Positions 48,901-62,107 of a stretch of 64,000 nucleotides of DNA are shown one piece after another (within the stretch, counting starts at the first letter, position 1; each line of letters starts with the position of its first letter). The stretch comes from Xiphias gladius (Eukaryota; Chordata; Actinopteri; Istiophoriformes; Xiphiidae). Both the position numbers and the translations under genes were made by a program. The stretch covers positions 8,080,531 to 8,144,530 of the forward strand of contig NC_053402.1 of the NCBI RefSeq assembly GCF_016859285.1. Reading direction: 5' to 3'. The notes beneath the pieces were generated by a model, which had not been told where the DNA came from, made no database searches, and saw only the letters and a list, made by a program, of their open reading frames with translations.

Positions 48901-51090
48901 ATCTAACCTTTTGACCAATTATATCTCGTTGTGCAGATGCTCCATGACCTGAACACATACCTTCACAAGGCTATACCAGACACAAAGCTCACCATCCGCA
49001 AGTACCTGGATGTGAAGTTTGAGTATCTGGTAAAGCCACAGCTCTATGTTCTTCTGGTTTAGTATACGACACAGCATAGTGCCATCACTTGTAACTCTGT
49101 TAAACAGGTTCGCTCTCCACCAGAAAAATAACAGTATGAATTCCTTGTGTCTTTCAGTCATACTGCTTGAAGGTGAAGGAAATGGATGATGAAGAATACA
49201 GCAGTATTGTGAGTAGCCATTTGATTTCTATTGTGAGGAATTAGATCAGTGTGATATAAACGAGATTTACAGGTTGCCAATGGAAAAATGTGTTTCCTTT
49301 TACATCTTCTCCTTGGTCAAGATGTCAGGTTATTCTCCTGAAGTGAAAAGTCTCTGAGAAAAGGAAAAATGTACTTAGACTTTTTTCAACTTTAAACTCT
49401 AAAGAAAGCACAAAGGAATACAATTGAAATACTGACTATAAAAAGACTTGGCATTATGCTTTTAAACACCGGTTGTATCTGGTTACAGATATTCATTGGT
49501 AACCTGTTCAAACTACTCAGTCGTATTCAGATGTGTCCAGATTTCAGTTGTAAAAATCTAACTTGTGTGATATAACTGTGATGGTTCTGACTTCAGTCTC
49601 AGGACACACACTCCTGCATACTAGATGATATATGTACACTCTCCATAGTGACCTGCCTTTTTTTATGCAGACAAGTGCAGACTCTCGTTGGTATTGACAA
49701 TCAGTCACCCTATACTGATACTAGTAAACCGGTAGAGCTGCAAAACCCTGACTGACCACACTGGCCTTGTGTGTCATCTAGTTTTTAATGTAGTCACATT
49801 TTCTGAGGCATTGAATATTGTGCTTTTTCCTACAGGCCATGGGAGAGCCCCTGTATCGTGTCAGCACTGGTAACTATGAATACCGTCTTGTGCTGCGGTG
49901 TCGACAGGAGGCTCGGGCCCGCTTCGCCAAAATGAGGAAGGATGTTCTGGAGAAGATAGAGCTGCTGGATCAGAAACATGGTCTGTCTTCGTTGTTGTTG
50001 TTTTTTTTCTTGTTTTTTTTTTCCCCCAGCTATTTTCTCCAGACTATCAGGTGTACACTGGCACTGATGATGCACTGTCATTACATCTAGCAGATCAGTT
50101 TCTCTCTACCCACCATGAATGATACTGTCTCTCATCCATTCCCCTTAAGCTGTTTAAACATCAACCATCCGGCGATGCCAGGATGTATTAAGTTACAGGT
50201 CTAAACACACACAAAAAAAAATCAGATTTTTGCTTACACTGCTATTTGATATTTAAAACAGGATGTGTGAGTTGAAGTGGTGGGACAGTATACATACAGC
50301 ACATGAGACATGAAAGAGAAAGAGGCTAACGAGTTTCCACTCTTTTAATAAGTGGAGAGTATATTTCAGTGTTAGATTTTCACTTTATATTAGTGGTTAA
50401 ACACAATATCCGATAATCATAGATTAAGATAATCATAGTATTACATTTTTACATTGGCACACACTATATTCAGTCATGATGCTTTCATTGTGATTGAAAT
50501 TATATGGTAGATTATTTAGATTATATTTACAGCAAAATGTGGAGCAGAAACTGCCTGAGGAGGGGCATAGCAGCCATTTCAGATGAAGTGTGGACATTCA
50601 ATCACATAATCATAATCTGGCCTTCAGCACCAGATCAGAAAACATCTTTATTGCCTCACATTAACAAGTACACCTGTGACCCACATCTTTTTCTCTTTTT
50701 TGCTCTCTTTCTCTTCAACAAGACTTCTTTTTTTAAATGTTCTTTAGTGTCTAGCTTAGCCTACCTGTCTCTTCATTTATTAACATCATTACCCTACTCT
50801 TTCCTCACCTCCTCTCGTCCTCATCTACAGTCCAGGACATTGTGTTCCAGCTGCAGCGCTTCGTCTCAGGCATGTCACATTACTATGACGAGTGCTATGC
50901 TGTTCTGAAGGAGGCGGATGTCTTTCCCATCGAAGTGGACCTCTCCCGCACCATGATCAACTACAGCAGCCAGTTGTTCTCCTACACCGAAGATGAGGAG
51001 GATGAGGACAGAAGAGGCAGAGAGGAAGGAGGAGGCAGCGCAGGCAAACAAGCAGAGAACGGCGCTGAGAAACTAATCGATGATGATTGA
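45958..51090 (+). CDS. pick1: PICK1, PDZ-BAR scaffold, twelve coding exons
   Basis: Binds C-termini of partners such as PKC-alpha and AMPA-receptor subunits through its PDZ domain, and bends or tethers membranes through its BAR domain in trafficking and granule formation. Exons: 45958-45998, 46314-46425, 46577-46705, 47532-47598, 47771-47860, 47956-48009, 48188-48250, 48421-48554, 48937-49029, 49158-49208, 49836-49980 and 50831-51090. All are GT-AG and in phase; they total 1239 nt, 412 aa (human 415). The PDZ domain covers about residues 20-105 with K27-D28, the LIGISIGGG carboxylate loop and the CPC motif. The BAR/arfaptin domain is about 145-360 (SPTGT-like SSGTADALGLSRAILCNDGL, ENMS; FGDVFSVIGVREPQ; DVKFEYLSYCLKVKEMDDEE). 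The tail is acidic and diverged, ending LIDDD. All introns are short. The gene looks intact. Confidence 0.97.
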
Positions 51091-51095
51091 GTGTG

Positions 51096-51141
<46 letters not shown>
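51091..51141. repeat. (TG)n microsatellite in pick1 3' UTR
   Basis: The run begins immediately after the pick1 stop codon with GTGTGAGTGTGAG and then continues as pure GT. It is transcribed as the first part of the 3' UTR if the gene model is right. Confidence 0.9.
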
Positions 51142-51143
<2 letters not shown>

Positions 51144-51350
51144 GCGTTCTTGTGGGGATGAAGTCCACTGCTCTAACATTAACTGTACACTTGCATTTAA
51201 TTTCAACTCACTCACCAATCAGTGATTGTTGGAGTGCAACATGGAAGTTGTAATTGTTAACAGTGTTTCGGAAAGGTGAATACTAGTGAAAATTGTCTGC
51301 TATAATGCTGCATGCTGGTCTGCTGGTGTTTTCTTCCTGGGATACTGTAA

Positions 51351-51356
51351 AATAAA
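51351..51356 (+). terminator. poly(A) signal of pick1 (candidate)
   Basis: AATAAA 260 nt after the stop codon and the first canonical hexamer downstream. More distal use is possible. Confidence 0.5.
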
Positions 51357-52900
51357 CAGCTTTGTAGTTATTTTACCGTATCACTTTACCATAGCAAATT
51401 TCGACTGCCAACTTTTCTTAAAAAACAAGTTATTGCTTTTCAATATGACTGTCCTCCACACATAATGTCATAACTGAATGAGTGTGCGAGAGACACAAAA
51501 AACAGAAGGCAACTTTATTTTATTCTGAATGCAGTGAAGGGGTTTTCATGCTGCAGAGTAGGAACTATATGCATATGATTTGTGCCTTCTTAGCACTTAG
51601 TTTAATGAAGTCTAATGGGTCTGGGCTTTGTTTTAATGTGCATTTTGTAGACTGTAAAAGTTATGTCTTGACAAACAACTGGCAAATGAAACTGGGGGAT
51701 AGATACACAAAATGCGAAGGGGTTGTTGAAGATTGCGACTGATGCAGACATAATTGTTGCCACATGAAGTGTTTGTTGCATGCAGCTGTTGTTTAAAAAG
51801 GGAGAGCTGTGACAAGCCTGAACACCAAAGCCTTTTCCATTCAATCTGTTTCATCTACTCATACCACTTGCTTCAAGCTAAAATGTGTTAATTTCTTAAC
51901 ACTTACCTACATTGCTCAATTTCCATCAACAACATTTCTTTTTTTGTTCCAGCTGTGCCCTAACTCAGGTAGTGTTTCTGTTTAAGGAGGAGAAACCCAA
52001 TGGACACAGAGCCTCACAAAGCTTTACCATGCTGTGGAAATGGATTGAGGAAGGCAAACACTCCACGTAAATAACTATGTACAAGCAGAGAGGGTGTAAA
52101 AACTCTGCTGTGTAATTTTTCTTGACATTCCAACTTTATTTTATTTATTCATAATATATTTGAAAGTTTTAATGAGCAATATTGATTCTATATTATAGTG
52201 AATATAATTATTCAGTTATTCAATTCATCATTATTCTGTGTTAATCATTTTGTCTTCTTGGGATTAAGATGATTTTGTTCATTTTCATGATCTACTGTAG
52301 GGAGCATTTTGGGTTTTTTTTTTTTTGATGCTATCACATGGGGGCATTATCCGATCATACTTTTCTGTAGTCAGCAATGAGTGCGCTAAAGTTCCTGTGT
52401 TGAATTTAAAAAAAAACAAAAAAAAAACATTTTGTTTGTGTATTGTTTTGTTTTTCTGAATAACTGGAATGTAATGCGTCAAAGGGACCTACTATGTGTA
52501 GTTATTTTCTGTTGCAGAGGTTGGCTCATAAACTACTAGAGCATTTTGGCTGACATTAGTTAATTTAATTCAACAGTTGTTTTTTACCACAAATAAATAA
52601 TAACTTAAATGTTTGGCTTATTTTTAGAGGGATGAAGTGTTGTCTGTTTTCCAACGTAAGCCTGTGTGAAGATTTTATTTTGAGTTTCTTTTAACTGGCA
52701 AGGTTCTACAGTATTTTAGTATTTTTATGAATGCAGTGTCCATGAAATATGTAAAATAATTCGTTAAATAAAGTAAGAGAAATGTAACAAATTGTGCAAA
52801 CGAAATGAATACTAATGCAATTATGTTTTGTGTGCGATGTGTATCTCGTATCGGTTGGTTGTGTATAATATTATACGTATAGACTTTAATTTGTCGCAAA
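51357..52900. other. intergenic between pick1 and tRNA-Arg
   Basis: AT-rich and noncoding, with poly-T and poly-A runs at 52313-52326 and 52408-52428. No gene was recognised. Confidence 0.6.
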
Positions 52901-52973
52901 GCCCCAGTGGCCTAATGGATAAGGCACTGGCCTCCTAAGCCAGGGATTGTGGGTTCGAGTCCCATCTGGGGTG
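52901..52973 (+). tRNA. tRNA-Arg (anticodon CCT)
   Basis: A 73-nt cloverleaf without intron, decoding AGG. The acceptor GCCCCAG pairs with CTGGGGT (first pair G-U), with discriminator G. The A box is TGGCCTAATGG (starting at 52908) and the B box GGTTCGAGTCC. The anticodon stem is CTGGC/GCCAG, the loop CTCCTAA and the anticodon at 52934-52936. The T stem ends in a G-U pair. The transcript would stop at the TTTT at 52979-52982. Structure and both internal promoters are intact, so it is probably functional. It is a single copy here, not part of an array. Confidence 0.96.
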
Positions 52974-53089
52974 AAATCTTTTACTCATTTGTGATTCTTA
53001 AACGAAAAAGCACTGAGTTAGGCTGATATAATTTTAAATTGTTGTTACCTATACGGCATTAATCAGAACGACTCTGTTCCTTCCCAATG

Positions 53090-53286
53090 AAACATGTACG
53101 GCGTGTTGTTCCCTTTTCCTCCGGCCTGCAGCCAATCAGGAAACGCTCCGCTCCGCCGACACTCCTGCAGCCTCGGACTTTCCCTCCGCCACAAAATAAC
53201 TGATTTCCTCTTCGCCTGAGCCACTTTCGGCTGTTCCTTGTCTCTATTCTGCAGTTCCTTTAGCTTATACCTGCTTTCACCCAGCC
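53090..53286 (+). promoter_or_regulatory. plbd1 promoter and 5' UTR
   Basis: A GC/CpG-rich island stands out from AT-rich flanks and contains a CCAAT box (CAGCCAATCAGG near 53128-53139) and CCTCCGGCC/CTCCGCTCCGCC elements. There is no TATA box. The start is probably 30-100 nt downstream of the CCAAT box, leaving a leader of under 130 nt before the ATG at 53287. Confidence 0.6.
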
Positions 53287-55906
53287 ATGCTTTTAGTAAA
53301 GAGGCTGTATGTCTTTCTTTTACACAGTGCGGTTGTTACCTTCGCCTCTGCAGACAGTAAGTAAGCCGAGTGTATGTGAAATCACGCACGGTTGTAAAAG
53401 GATCTAATGGCTTTATTTTTTTTAAGATTGAACTAATAGTTTTTGGACGTAAAGCATGTATGCTGTTTTTGTAACAATGATATTCAGTCACTCTGTCAGC
53501 TGTGATTTAAGGTGCGTCGGAAATGACGGCTTGAGTTGAATGTGTTGTCTATACAGGGTAATCCCCAAACTCACGAAGGCTCCTTTCACAGATAAGATTG
53601 TTTTAACTTAAATTTTCGTCTATATCCATAAATCCGTATTAGCATAAGCCAATACATAAGCATTTACATTAATAAACGACAGAAAAGAAGAAATCCAGAC
53701 GCACAGGTGTGGGAATGAGATTTTTGGTAAACGGGATATACATCTTCTTGTCTTGTGACCCTCTTTTACATAACAGTCTGCATGACTATTACAGTAGATC
53801 GGCAGTATAGCAGATCTTGTATGGCCATTTAGTTTTGCTTATGTCTTCGTAATGGTGATTTACTCTCAGAGATGACAGCAGCCACGGTGTACTGGGACTC
53901 TCAATACAAGATGGTCCTGCTCAAGGAGGGGGTGCTGGAGACGGAGGGGGATGCATACGGGTACCTGAATAATACCCTGTCCAGTACAGGCTGGAGTATC
54001 CTAGAGATCCGTGCCGGGTATGGAAGGACCCCTGAGACTGATGAGCTCACCTTCTACCTGGCTGGCTACCTCGAAGGCTTCCTCACTGCCCAGTACGTGT
54101 CAAGAATGTTCTACTCCTATAGTATCCTTGTCATTTCACAGCAAGGTTTGTGATGGCCTGTTCAAGCCACATCAACATCAAAACAAAACAAATATCTGTA
54201 ATCAAACTGGTGGATTGGTTGGTCAGCAGTTTAAACAGTGGCCACTGCAATCCTAAACTGAGTCTATTGAGTAGTTAAATGTGGTGAGACACTCGAGAAA
54301 GATAAGAAACTTTGATCTTTGAGACCATCTGTAACAGCTAAGAAGGGGCTGACAGCAGCCTCCAGCCTCCAACCTAGTACAGCAGAAAAATACTAAACTA
54401 CAGACCATCTTGTGATTAGATCACAACAGCCACAACACCCATCACCATTTTAATGTTCCAACCCATGTGTACTCAGTAGTCATTACTACATTATTACATG
54501 TATTACATATTACATACTCAGTGCTCATAGGTCGGACCATGCCCATCTTCGAACCTCGCCTTCATTTTGATCTCAGCTACACACTTTTAATGTTTCATGA
54601 CTCTATCTTGCACGATTGTAATGCTGTTGTGGTCACAAAATCTGTCGAAAGACAGTTAGACAGTGGCATGAAAAGGTTTGGGCACCCCTGGTCAAAAGTC
54701 CTTACCGTGAATAGTTAAGTGGAGGAACAGAGAACCATGGAAAATTTTGGGCACCAAAATTTGAACTCTCAGGTAACTATTACCAAGGTCTCAGACTTAA
54801 TTCGCTTGTTAGGGCTACGGCTTGTTCACAGTCACCTTTAGGAAAGACCAAGTGTTGCAAATCTCAAAACTTTATAAATACTGTAACTCCCCAAACCTTG
54901 TCCCAACAATCAGCAGCCATGGGCTCCTCCAAGCAGCTGTCTAGCACTCTGAAATTTAAAATAACTGATGCCTACAAAACAGCCGAAGAAATATAAGAAA
55001 ATAATATGCGTTTTCAGGTAGGCATTTCCTCAGTTTGTAATGTAATTACTATATGGCATTTAACAGCAATGGTGGAGGTCAAATTATAGTCTGGAAGACC
55101 AAGAAAACCTTACAAGAGAACTGCTTGTAGGTTTGCTAGAAAGGCAAATCAAAACCCCCGTTTGACTGCAAAAGAAAAATATGATTTTCATGGAAGAGTT
55201 ATCAGAGGAAAACCTTTCCTGTGTCCTCACCTCAAAATTCAGCATCAGAAATTTGGAAAGGAACATCTAAACAAGCCCGATGCATTTGGAAACAAGTCCT
55301 GTGGGCTGATGAAGTTAAAATAGAAGTTTTTGGCCAAAATGAGCAAAGGTATGTTTGAAGAAAAACAGGATTTCATGAAAAGAACACCTCTCCAACTGTT
55401 TAGCACGGGGGTGGATCGATCATGCTTTGAGCTTGTGTTGCAGCCAGTGGCAAGAGGAACATTTCACTGGTAGAGGGAAGAATGAATTCAATTAAATACC
55501 AACACACACCAGCAAACATCACAACATCTGTAAAAAAGCTTAAGATGAAAAGAGAATGGCTTCTATAACAGGATAAGGATCCTAAACACACCTCAAAATC
55601 CACAATGGACAACCACAAGAGGTGCAAGCTGAAGGTTTAGCCGTGGCCCTTAAAGTCCCCCGACCTAAACATCATTGAAAATCTGTGGATAAACCTCAGA
55701 GAGCAGTGCATCAGTTCATATTGTAATCACTAAGCTATTCACAATTGCAGATATTTTGACCGGGAGTGCCCAAATTTTTTCATGCCACTGTATAAACACC
55801 TGCCATTGTACTTAAAACTGCTTCTGTGGTAGTTCCCACTACAGTAGGTGTCTCCAGGACCACATTTTGCCATGATAACACACACACACACACACACACC
55901 CACACA

Positions 55907-55948
<42 letters not shown>

Positions 55949-57992
55949 CACAAGGTGAAAATAATACCAGCCACACGCTGTCACGGCTGATAATCATAAA
56001 GCAAATACAAAACAATCGACTAACCAAACATAATCATTCACTTTGTTTCAAGATTCTAAATAATGTATTGTTGTTATTCTGAATACATTCATTTAATATT
56101 CATATTTACTCTCCCTCTTCAGGCAGATGATGGACCACTACACCAACATGTATCCGCAGTTGATCCACGACCCAAAGATCCTTGGCCCAGTGCAGACTTT
56201 CATGACGTGAGTCTATTCTCTTTCCCTTTTAAAAATTAAAAAACACAGCAGCAGCACCGCAGTCACATAGAGTACACAATCTTAATTACTGTCATCATCT
56301 TTCATATCCCCCTTTCAGAGAGGTTCAGTTTAGCTAATGCTCCACCCAGCTGGGGATGTGATGTCGCTCTCTGTAATGGCATTCGGCTGATCTCGGCCAG
56401 ACCACAGCTTAATTCAGTTCAGTCATGACATTGATCACATTGTAAAATTCAACAGAAAGAGAACATAGACAATATCTTTTGTTTGTGAAAAAATCTGAAT
56501 TTCTGATTGATAACTTTTGACTTTTTTTTGCATTTTTTAAAGGCTTTGAGTAGCCCAAGGGTATCATATTTTTTTCCATGCATGATATCTCAGTTTAAGT
56601 CAAATTTAAAAATGTCAATTAAAATGTATCTGATAGACTACATGTCTGCAAAGCTTTTATTTATGAGCTCAGTGATTGGCTCTTTGCTTTTAAGTGTTTT
56701 ACAGAAAATCATTATAACAAATAATAAAAGCACTAAACAGCAAGTGTCACTGTGGTGCTTGTAGGAAGCAGGATTCATGGGTCAGAGAGCAGGTGAAACT
56801 GAACAAGAGCTCTGATCCTCTGTGGAAACATGCAGGATTCATCATGGCCCAGATGGACGGACTACAAGCAGGAGTAAGAGACTGGGCCAAGAAACAAGGG
56901 AAGAAGGTATGAAGGCCATATAACTTACAACAACATAGACAAATAGAACAAGATATCTCTTTTACATGCATAGAAGCCCTGTGTATACACCAAAATACAA
57001 TACTACACATAAAAAATGTCCCGGAAGAACAATAATTAAAAAAAACATATAAAAGGTTTAAAACTATTGGAAAGAATACAAAAGAAACAACTGCAACTGT
57101 TCAAAATTAGGTTCCAAGGTTATACATATACTGTAGTTACAGATAAAACATAAACGTGCCCTAATTTTGACAATTTTTATAATGCGTTGTAAAATGAATC
57201 TATCTTTATAAAAGAAACTAGAAATTCCACTTTAAGATTTTTATGATTTTCACTCCATCTGACTGTGACACCACATTTTAATACTGCTCTGTTAAGTTCT
57301 TATTTAAAATGAGGAACCTCTAATGCAAACTAAACTCGTGATCATATATCACATTTTCTCACTCTAAAATTTAAAGGGACATGAGATTGAATGTTTTATT
57401 TATGCATTTTTTGAAAAAAGCAGATACACACTTTTCAGAGGTTAGTTTATCCACTGAGTACAAAACCAATTATGGTGCCATTATTTATATATTATTATCA
57501 ATAAAACTTCCATAAATACTGAATCTCAATTGTTTGCCCTTTGTCTATATACCACAGTTGTATGGTATTTATATCGTAGTTTTGCTTTTAGGGCAACTTT
57601 AGGGTTAATAAGACAAAAAAGAACATGAAATGTTTCCAAACAGCTCATGATTTCAGTGATTTTGAAATTTTTTTTCTTTTTTTATCAGTCGTTTTGCTAA
57701 AGGCTTATTTCTGGGTTGGTGGATGTATGATGGCAACATTACTGTTCATTTTCATTTTCTGACTAACAGATGTTTATCTGTTGCCCTTCCCTTAGCCGCT
57801 GTCCCTGTTTGCCATCCAGTTCCTGAATGCATTGGGAGACCTACTGGATCTGATCCCAGCCTTGGTCCCCAGCTCTAACCCTTCACTCAGAGACTTCAAA
57901 CTTCCAGGGATGGGACACTGCTCTGCACTCATCAAGGTCAGAGGTCAAAACATAGTCTCATCAGGCTGTAAGGCCTGTTATACGTGTTTGTG

Positions 57993-58030
<38 letters not shown>

Positions 58031-59839
58031 GAGCATGGAGTACACACAACAAGAATAATGTTATATAAGCTTCTGTCCAAAAATTAGCAATTGAACTCTA
58101 ACATCAGCTGTAATCACATGTTTTTAGGTAGGTGTGCTAGATGAGAATAAAACCTTAAACGATCGACCAACAACGTTGAGTTAAGTTCCTGTTTAAACAA
58201 ATTTAGTGGGCCATTTGTAAAATGAGAGATTATTTTTCATCTCGCACACTTACCCTATTTAAAGGATGTGATGCTTTCCATTTCCTTTTTTGAGATTTCT
58301 CTTTGCATCAGTGGAGAATGTAGTCTATAAAAGTGTATATTTCTCCTCTGTGACCATCTTTAACACCCACACCAGGACTATAATGCTCAAAGAGATGCAT
58401 TAGACTACGTAGTTTCATTTTCTACCCAACCAAAGAACTCCCATACATTGTTGAGTTAGCGTAATTGTGTCTTGTGTCGGGTAAGAAATAGGCTTAAGTA
58501 GGAAACAAAGTGTCAGCGGATTCCTCTGTCTTATCCAACATGAAAATATATTTAGTATTACAAACTGCAGAAAAATTGTATCCACATGTGGGAGTGATTC
58601 CTGCATTTTTAAGATCTATTGGAAGTGCAATATTGTTCTGTGTATTACTTAAAATCATATCATTCTTATGTTTTATTATGTGTTTATTATGTCATCAATT
58701 AACTTAATTTCTTACTTTCTTTGTTGTTCCAGTGTCTTGTACCATGTCTGTGTATTGCAGCATTTGCAAAATTCACATGACTTGAATTACAATTAATTAT
58801 GTAGGTGCACCAACATATTAACTGATTAACTGAAGTCAATAATAGCCTAATTTTTTTTCTTACGTGGCGTTAAAATGACATCAAACATATTCGCTATGCT
58901 GGTGATCACTGCCACGTTTACATTCTGTAGCTTTTTCTTAGATATCACTGCAGCAATATGACACTTGACAGTGAAATCCAAGATGGCTTTTTTATGGCGT
59001 CACCATTACATCAAATGGCTTTTGTATCACTATACTCACATTTCCCTGTAATTCAGCCTGATATTTTGGGTATCTTTGGAAACCTTTGGAATGAGTCTGT
59101 GTGTCTGTATGGAGTTTATAGATGTGCAATAGGAGGCTTGTCCATATCACTGATGTCCCACCTCTTGACCTCTGACCCTAAATTGGTTCATTAAATGAAG
59201 GATTCTACTGAGGTTCTGTGTCAAATATTTTATAATTTCTTCTAATCTGAGTCACACTGACACAAATTCCAATAATTTCTTTTGACACAGGAATGCCTAT
59301 TTAATCCGGAATCTCAACTCCACTTTTCTGTTTTCTGCTCTCTTCCTCAGATGCTGCCCGGCTTTGAGAACCTCCTGTTTGCACACTCCAGCTGGTACAC
59401 GTACGCTGCCACAATGCGGATATATAAACACTGGGACTTCCGCATCACTGAGCCCCACACGGCCACTGGGAAACTGTCCTTCAGCAGCTATCCTGGTATG
59501 TAGGCCCCAGGAACTCTCCTTAACAAGAGTTTTTCAAAGATAACAAAGGTAGCATTGAAAACAGTTTTTGTTTGCCACAGTATGGATTTTGGACAACAGC
59601 AGGAGCCTGTAATGTCCAGCAGGGGAACACAGAAGAAACGTATGACAAGTTTTTGCTTGTTGTTGACTTTTCATCAGATTAAATGGTAATAGTAAAAACC
59701 TGATATTATTAAATCTATAATTATTGACTCAATGCTTCTTTTCAGGGCTCACACAGTCATATTCCAAAGTTGTATTCTGCTGGATTTTTTTTGCCCATAG
59801 GTTTGAATGCTTCCTAAATTCTCCACCACACCCACGCGC

Positions 59840-59878
<39 letters not shown>

Positions 59879-59914
59879 AACACACACACACACACTCATA
59901 CACTCTCTCTCTCT

Positions 59915-59967
<53 letters not shown>

Positions 59968-62107
59968 ACTGCTTTCTGAAATGTTATTGTTAAAAAATAA
60001 TGACATCACTAGATTGAAATTGTGATGAATGCAGCTTGATTGGGAAGATTGTCAGTGGTGGTCTAAGCTTATCTTTCTCCTTCAGGTTTCCTGGTGTCTC
60101 TGGATGACTTCTACCTCTTGGGCAGTGGTCTGATGATGACCCAAACGACCAACAATGTCTTCAACTCCTCCCTTTTTGACACACTCACCCCCAACAGCCT
60201 GCTGGCGTGGCAGAGGGTCAGGCTGGCTAACAGTCTGGCACATACCGGAGAAGAGTGGGCCAAAACCTTCTCCATGTACAATTCTGGTGAGTGGAGCACA
60301 TTGATTATATTTTCTTATAGCTAACTAACCTCCATTACAAATCGTTTTACAAGGTAACAGTAAAAATAAAGACGAATGTCAACACTAAACACCTTGGTAG
60401 AACGTAAATCAAGAGGCTAATGACAATTAACTGAAGACCATCTGTAAAAGTAGATCTATAAAACTGAAAGTACAGAATTTGTGTTTTTGCATTTTTTACT
60501 AGAAATAATGAGAAATAATAAGAAATAAACTTTAAACTACTGCCAGTCATTTCCCAAAGAATACCAGTGTAGGTTTAGATTTCAGATTTTTGGATGCATT
60601 ATGATGCATACAAAAATTTATTTTAAGATTTGCTTGTAATATGCAAAACTTCATGAACATTGTGGAAAAAGGATTATGTGAATTTGGAAACTTCATGCAT
60701 AAATGATTTATTTAAAATACAACATGATGCTGTAAAATTGACAGAAAAAAAATATTTAATTTTCACTGTCAGCAGCAGAGTGATGTTAAACTCATCACGG
60801 AGATCTGATCAGAAGCCTAAATCATCACCCGCCCTGAACTCTTGTAGGCACCTACAACAACCAGTACATGGTTTTGGACAAGAGCAAAGTGAAGCTGGGC
60901 CACAGTGTTGATGATGGTGCTCTGACTGTGGTGGAGCAGATCCCCGGGCTGGTGGAGTACTCTGACCAGACACAGGCTCTACGCAGAGGTAACAACAGAT
61001 CTTTTTTTCTGTTTCCTACAGTATTTGTTTCATTTGTAGAATTTATCTCTCCTGCTGCCTCTGTTTACCACAGGGTACTGGCCATCCTACAACATTCCTT
61101 TCCACCAGAAGATCTATGTGCTGAGTGGTTACGGAGAAATGTGGAAGGATTATGGAGAGGACTTCTCCTATGATCTCTGTCCCAGAGCCAAGATCTTTCG
61201 CCGTGACCAAGCCGATGTCAAAGATCTGGACTCATTGAAGCATATCATGAGGTTCAATGGTGTGTGGCTCTGTCTGACTTTATTAGTTTATACGACTCAC
61301 ATTCAACTGGCTCTCTATATCAATTGGAGCCTGCTTTTTCTTAAGTTTCCATAAGCTTGATTTGCAAGTTTTGTTCCCCTCCACGTTGAAAGTAGCACAA
61401 TCTCACCACTGCATTTAGTTTCACAATGATCACACAGTTTAAAACACAGTAATATCTTTGTTAGCTGATTGTTTTGGTTTAATAGCAGCACCCTCTAGCA
61501 GGTGTAGTTCTCACCGAGTAATCGAGAATCTTTGCTTTGCATGATACTAAACAGCAGATCTCAAATAATAGTATGATAAAGTTGGTCCCACATTTTGAAT
61601 GAAGATCTACTTCTCAGCCCAGAAGTTTTTTCAATGTCATTTGCCTGTGGCCATGTGTTTACTGTTACATGTTTTGTTTGCTTGTTTTCAGATTACAAGA
61701 AGGATCCATACTCCAAAGGTGACCCCTGCAAGTCCATCTGCTGCCGTAACGACCTGAGGTCAGAGAGGCCTTCACCAGGAGGTTGCTATGACACTAAGGT
61801 AGTATCCTGTCACCACAATCATCTTGCATTATTAAGAGGTCACATTAATAAGAGGTCAAATTTTGCAGCATCAAATGCTTTTTAGCTCATCTTAGATTTT
61901 TCCCTCGTTCATGTGTTGTTTTCCATACAGGTGACAGATTTCAAAATGGCTGGGGACTTCCTTGCGGAAGCGGTGAATGGGCCAACCACACAGGACGGAC
62001 TCCCACCATTCTTCTGGGATAAATTTAGCAGCATCAGTCACCAAGGTTTGCCACGCTACTACAACTTCACCTTCATCAAGATGCAGCCTCTTCTCTTCAA
62101 GCCATGA
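53287..62107 (+). CDS. plbd1: phospholipase B domain-containing protein 1, eleven exons
   Basis: A lysosomal/secreted Ntn hydrolase that removes acyl chains from glycerophospholipids after self-cleavage. Exons: 53287-53356, 53870-54092, 56123-56206, 56765-56906, 57796-57936, 59351-59495, 60086-60286, 60848-60988, 61074-61259, 61692-61798 and 61931-62107. All are GT-AG and in phase; they total 1617 nt, 538 aa (human 553). Residues 1-22 form a signal peptide (hydrophobic, ending FASA). C215 in [10 protein letters not shown] is the expected cleavage site and N-terminal nucleophile. [10 protein letters not shown] follows the nucleophile, with further family blocks [35 protein letters not shown] and PSYNIPFH. 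Cys pairs near [10 protein letters not shown] and NxS/T sequons (NNTLSS, YNFTF) fit a secretory protein. Intron 2 carries a dead Tc1 element; the gene itself looks intact. Confidence 0.96.
54660..55791 (+). mobile_element. Tc1-like transposon with both ends, transposase dead
   Basis: The terminal inverted repeats start ACAGTGGCATGAAAA. About 33 of 38 positions match between the ends, the left continuing GGTTTGGGCACCCC. The plus-strand remains of the DD34E transposase include [20 protein letters not shown] near 54919, [11 protein letters not shown] near 55302, [10 protein letters not shown] near 55570 and [11 protein letters not shown] near 55658, the last two carrying the second Asp and the Glu. 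Several stops and frameshifts break the frame. Inserted in plbd1 intron 2 in the same orientation as the gene. It has different ends from the element at 25809. Confidence 0.9.
55878..55944. repeat. (CA)n microsatellite
   Basis: CA repeat with a CC and a GA interruption, 87 bp beyond the Tc1 element in plbd1 intron 2. Confidence 0.95.
56907..57795 (+). other. plbd1 intron 4, nothing further seen
   Basis: AT-rich intron sequence without repeats or conserved blocks that I recognise. Confidence 0.6.
57994..58026. repeat. (TA)n microsatellite
   Basis: GTATGTATA followed by pure TA repeats in plbd1 intron 5. Confidence 0.9.
58027..59350 (+). other. plbd1 intron 5, remainder
   Basis: AT-rich noncoding. 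No exon, mobile element or RNA gene was recognised. Confidence 0.6.
59836..59965. repeat. compound (CA)n(CT)n(CA)n microsatellite
   Basis: CA blocks with AAACA interruptions, a CTCTCTCT core at about 59903-59914, then a second long CA block, all in plbd1 intron 6. Confidence 0.95.
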
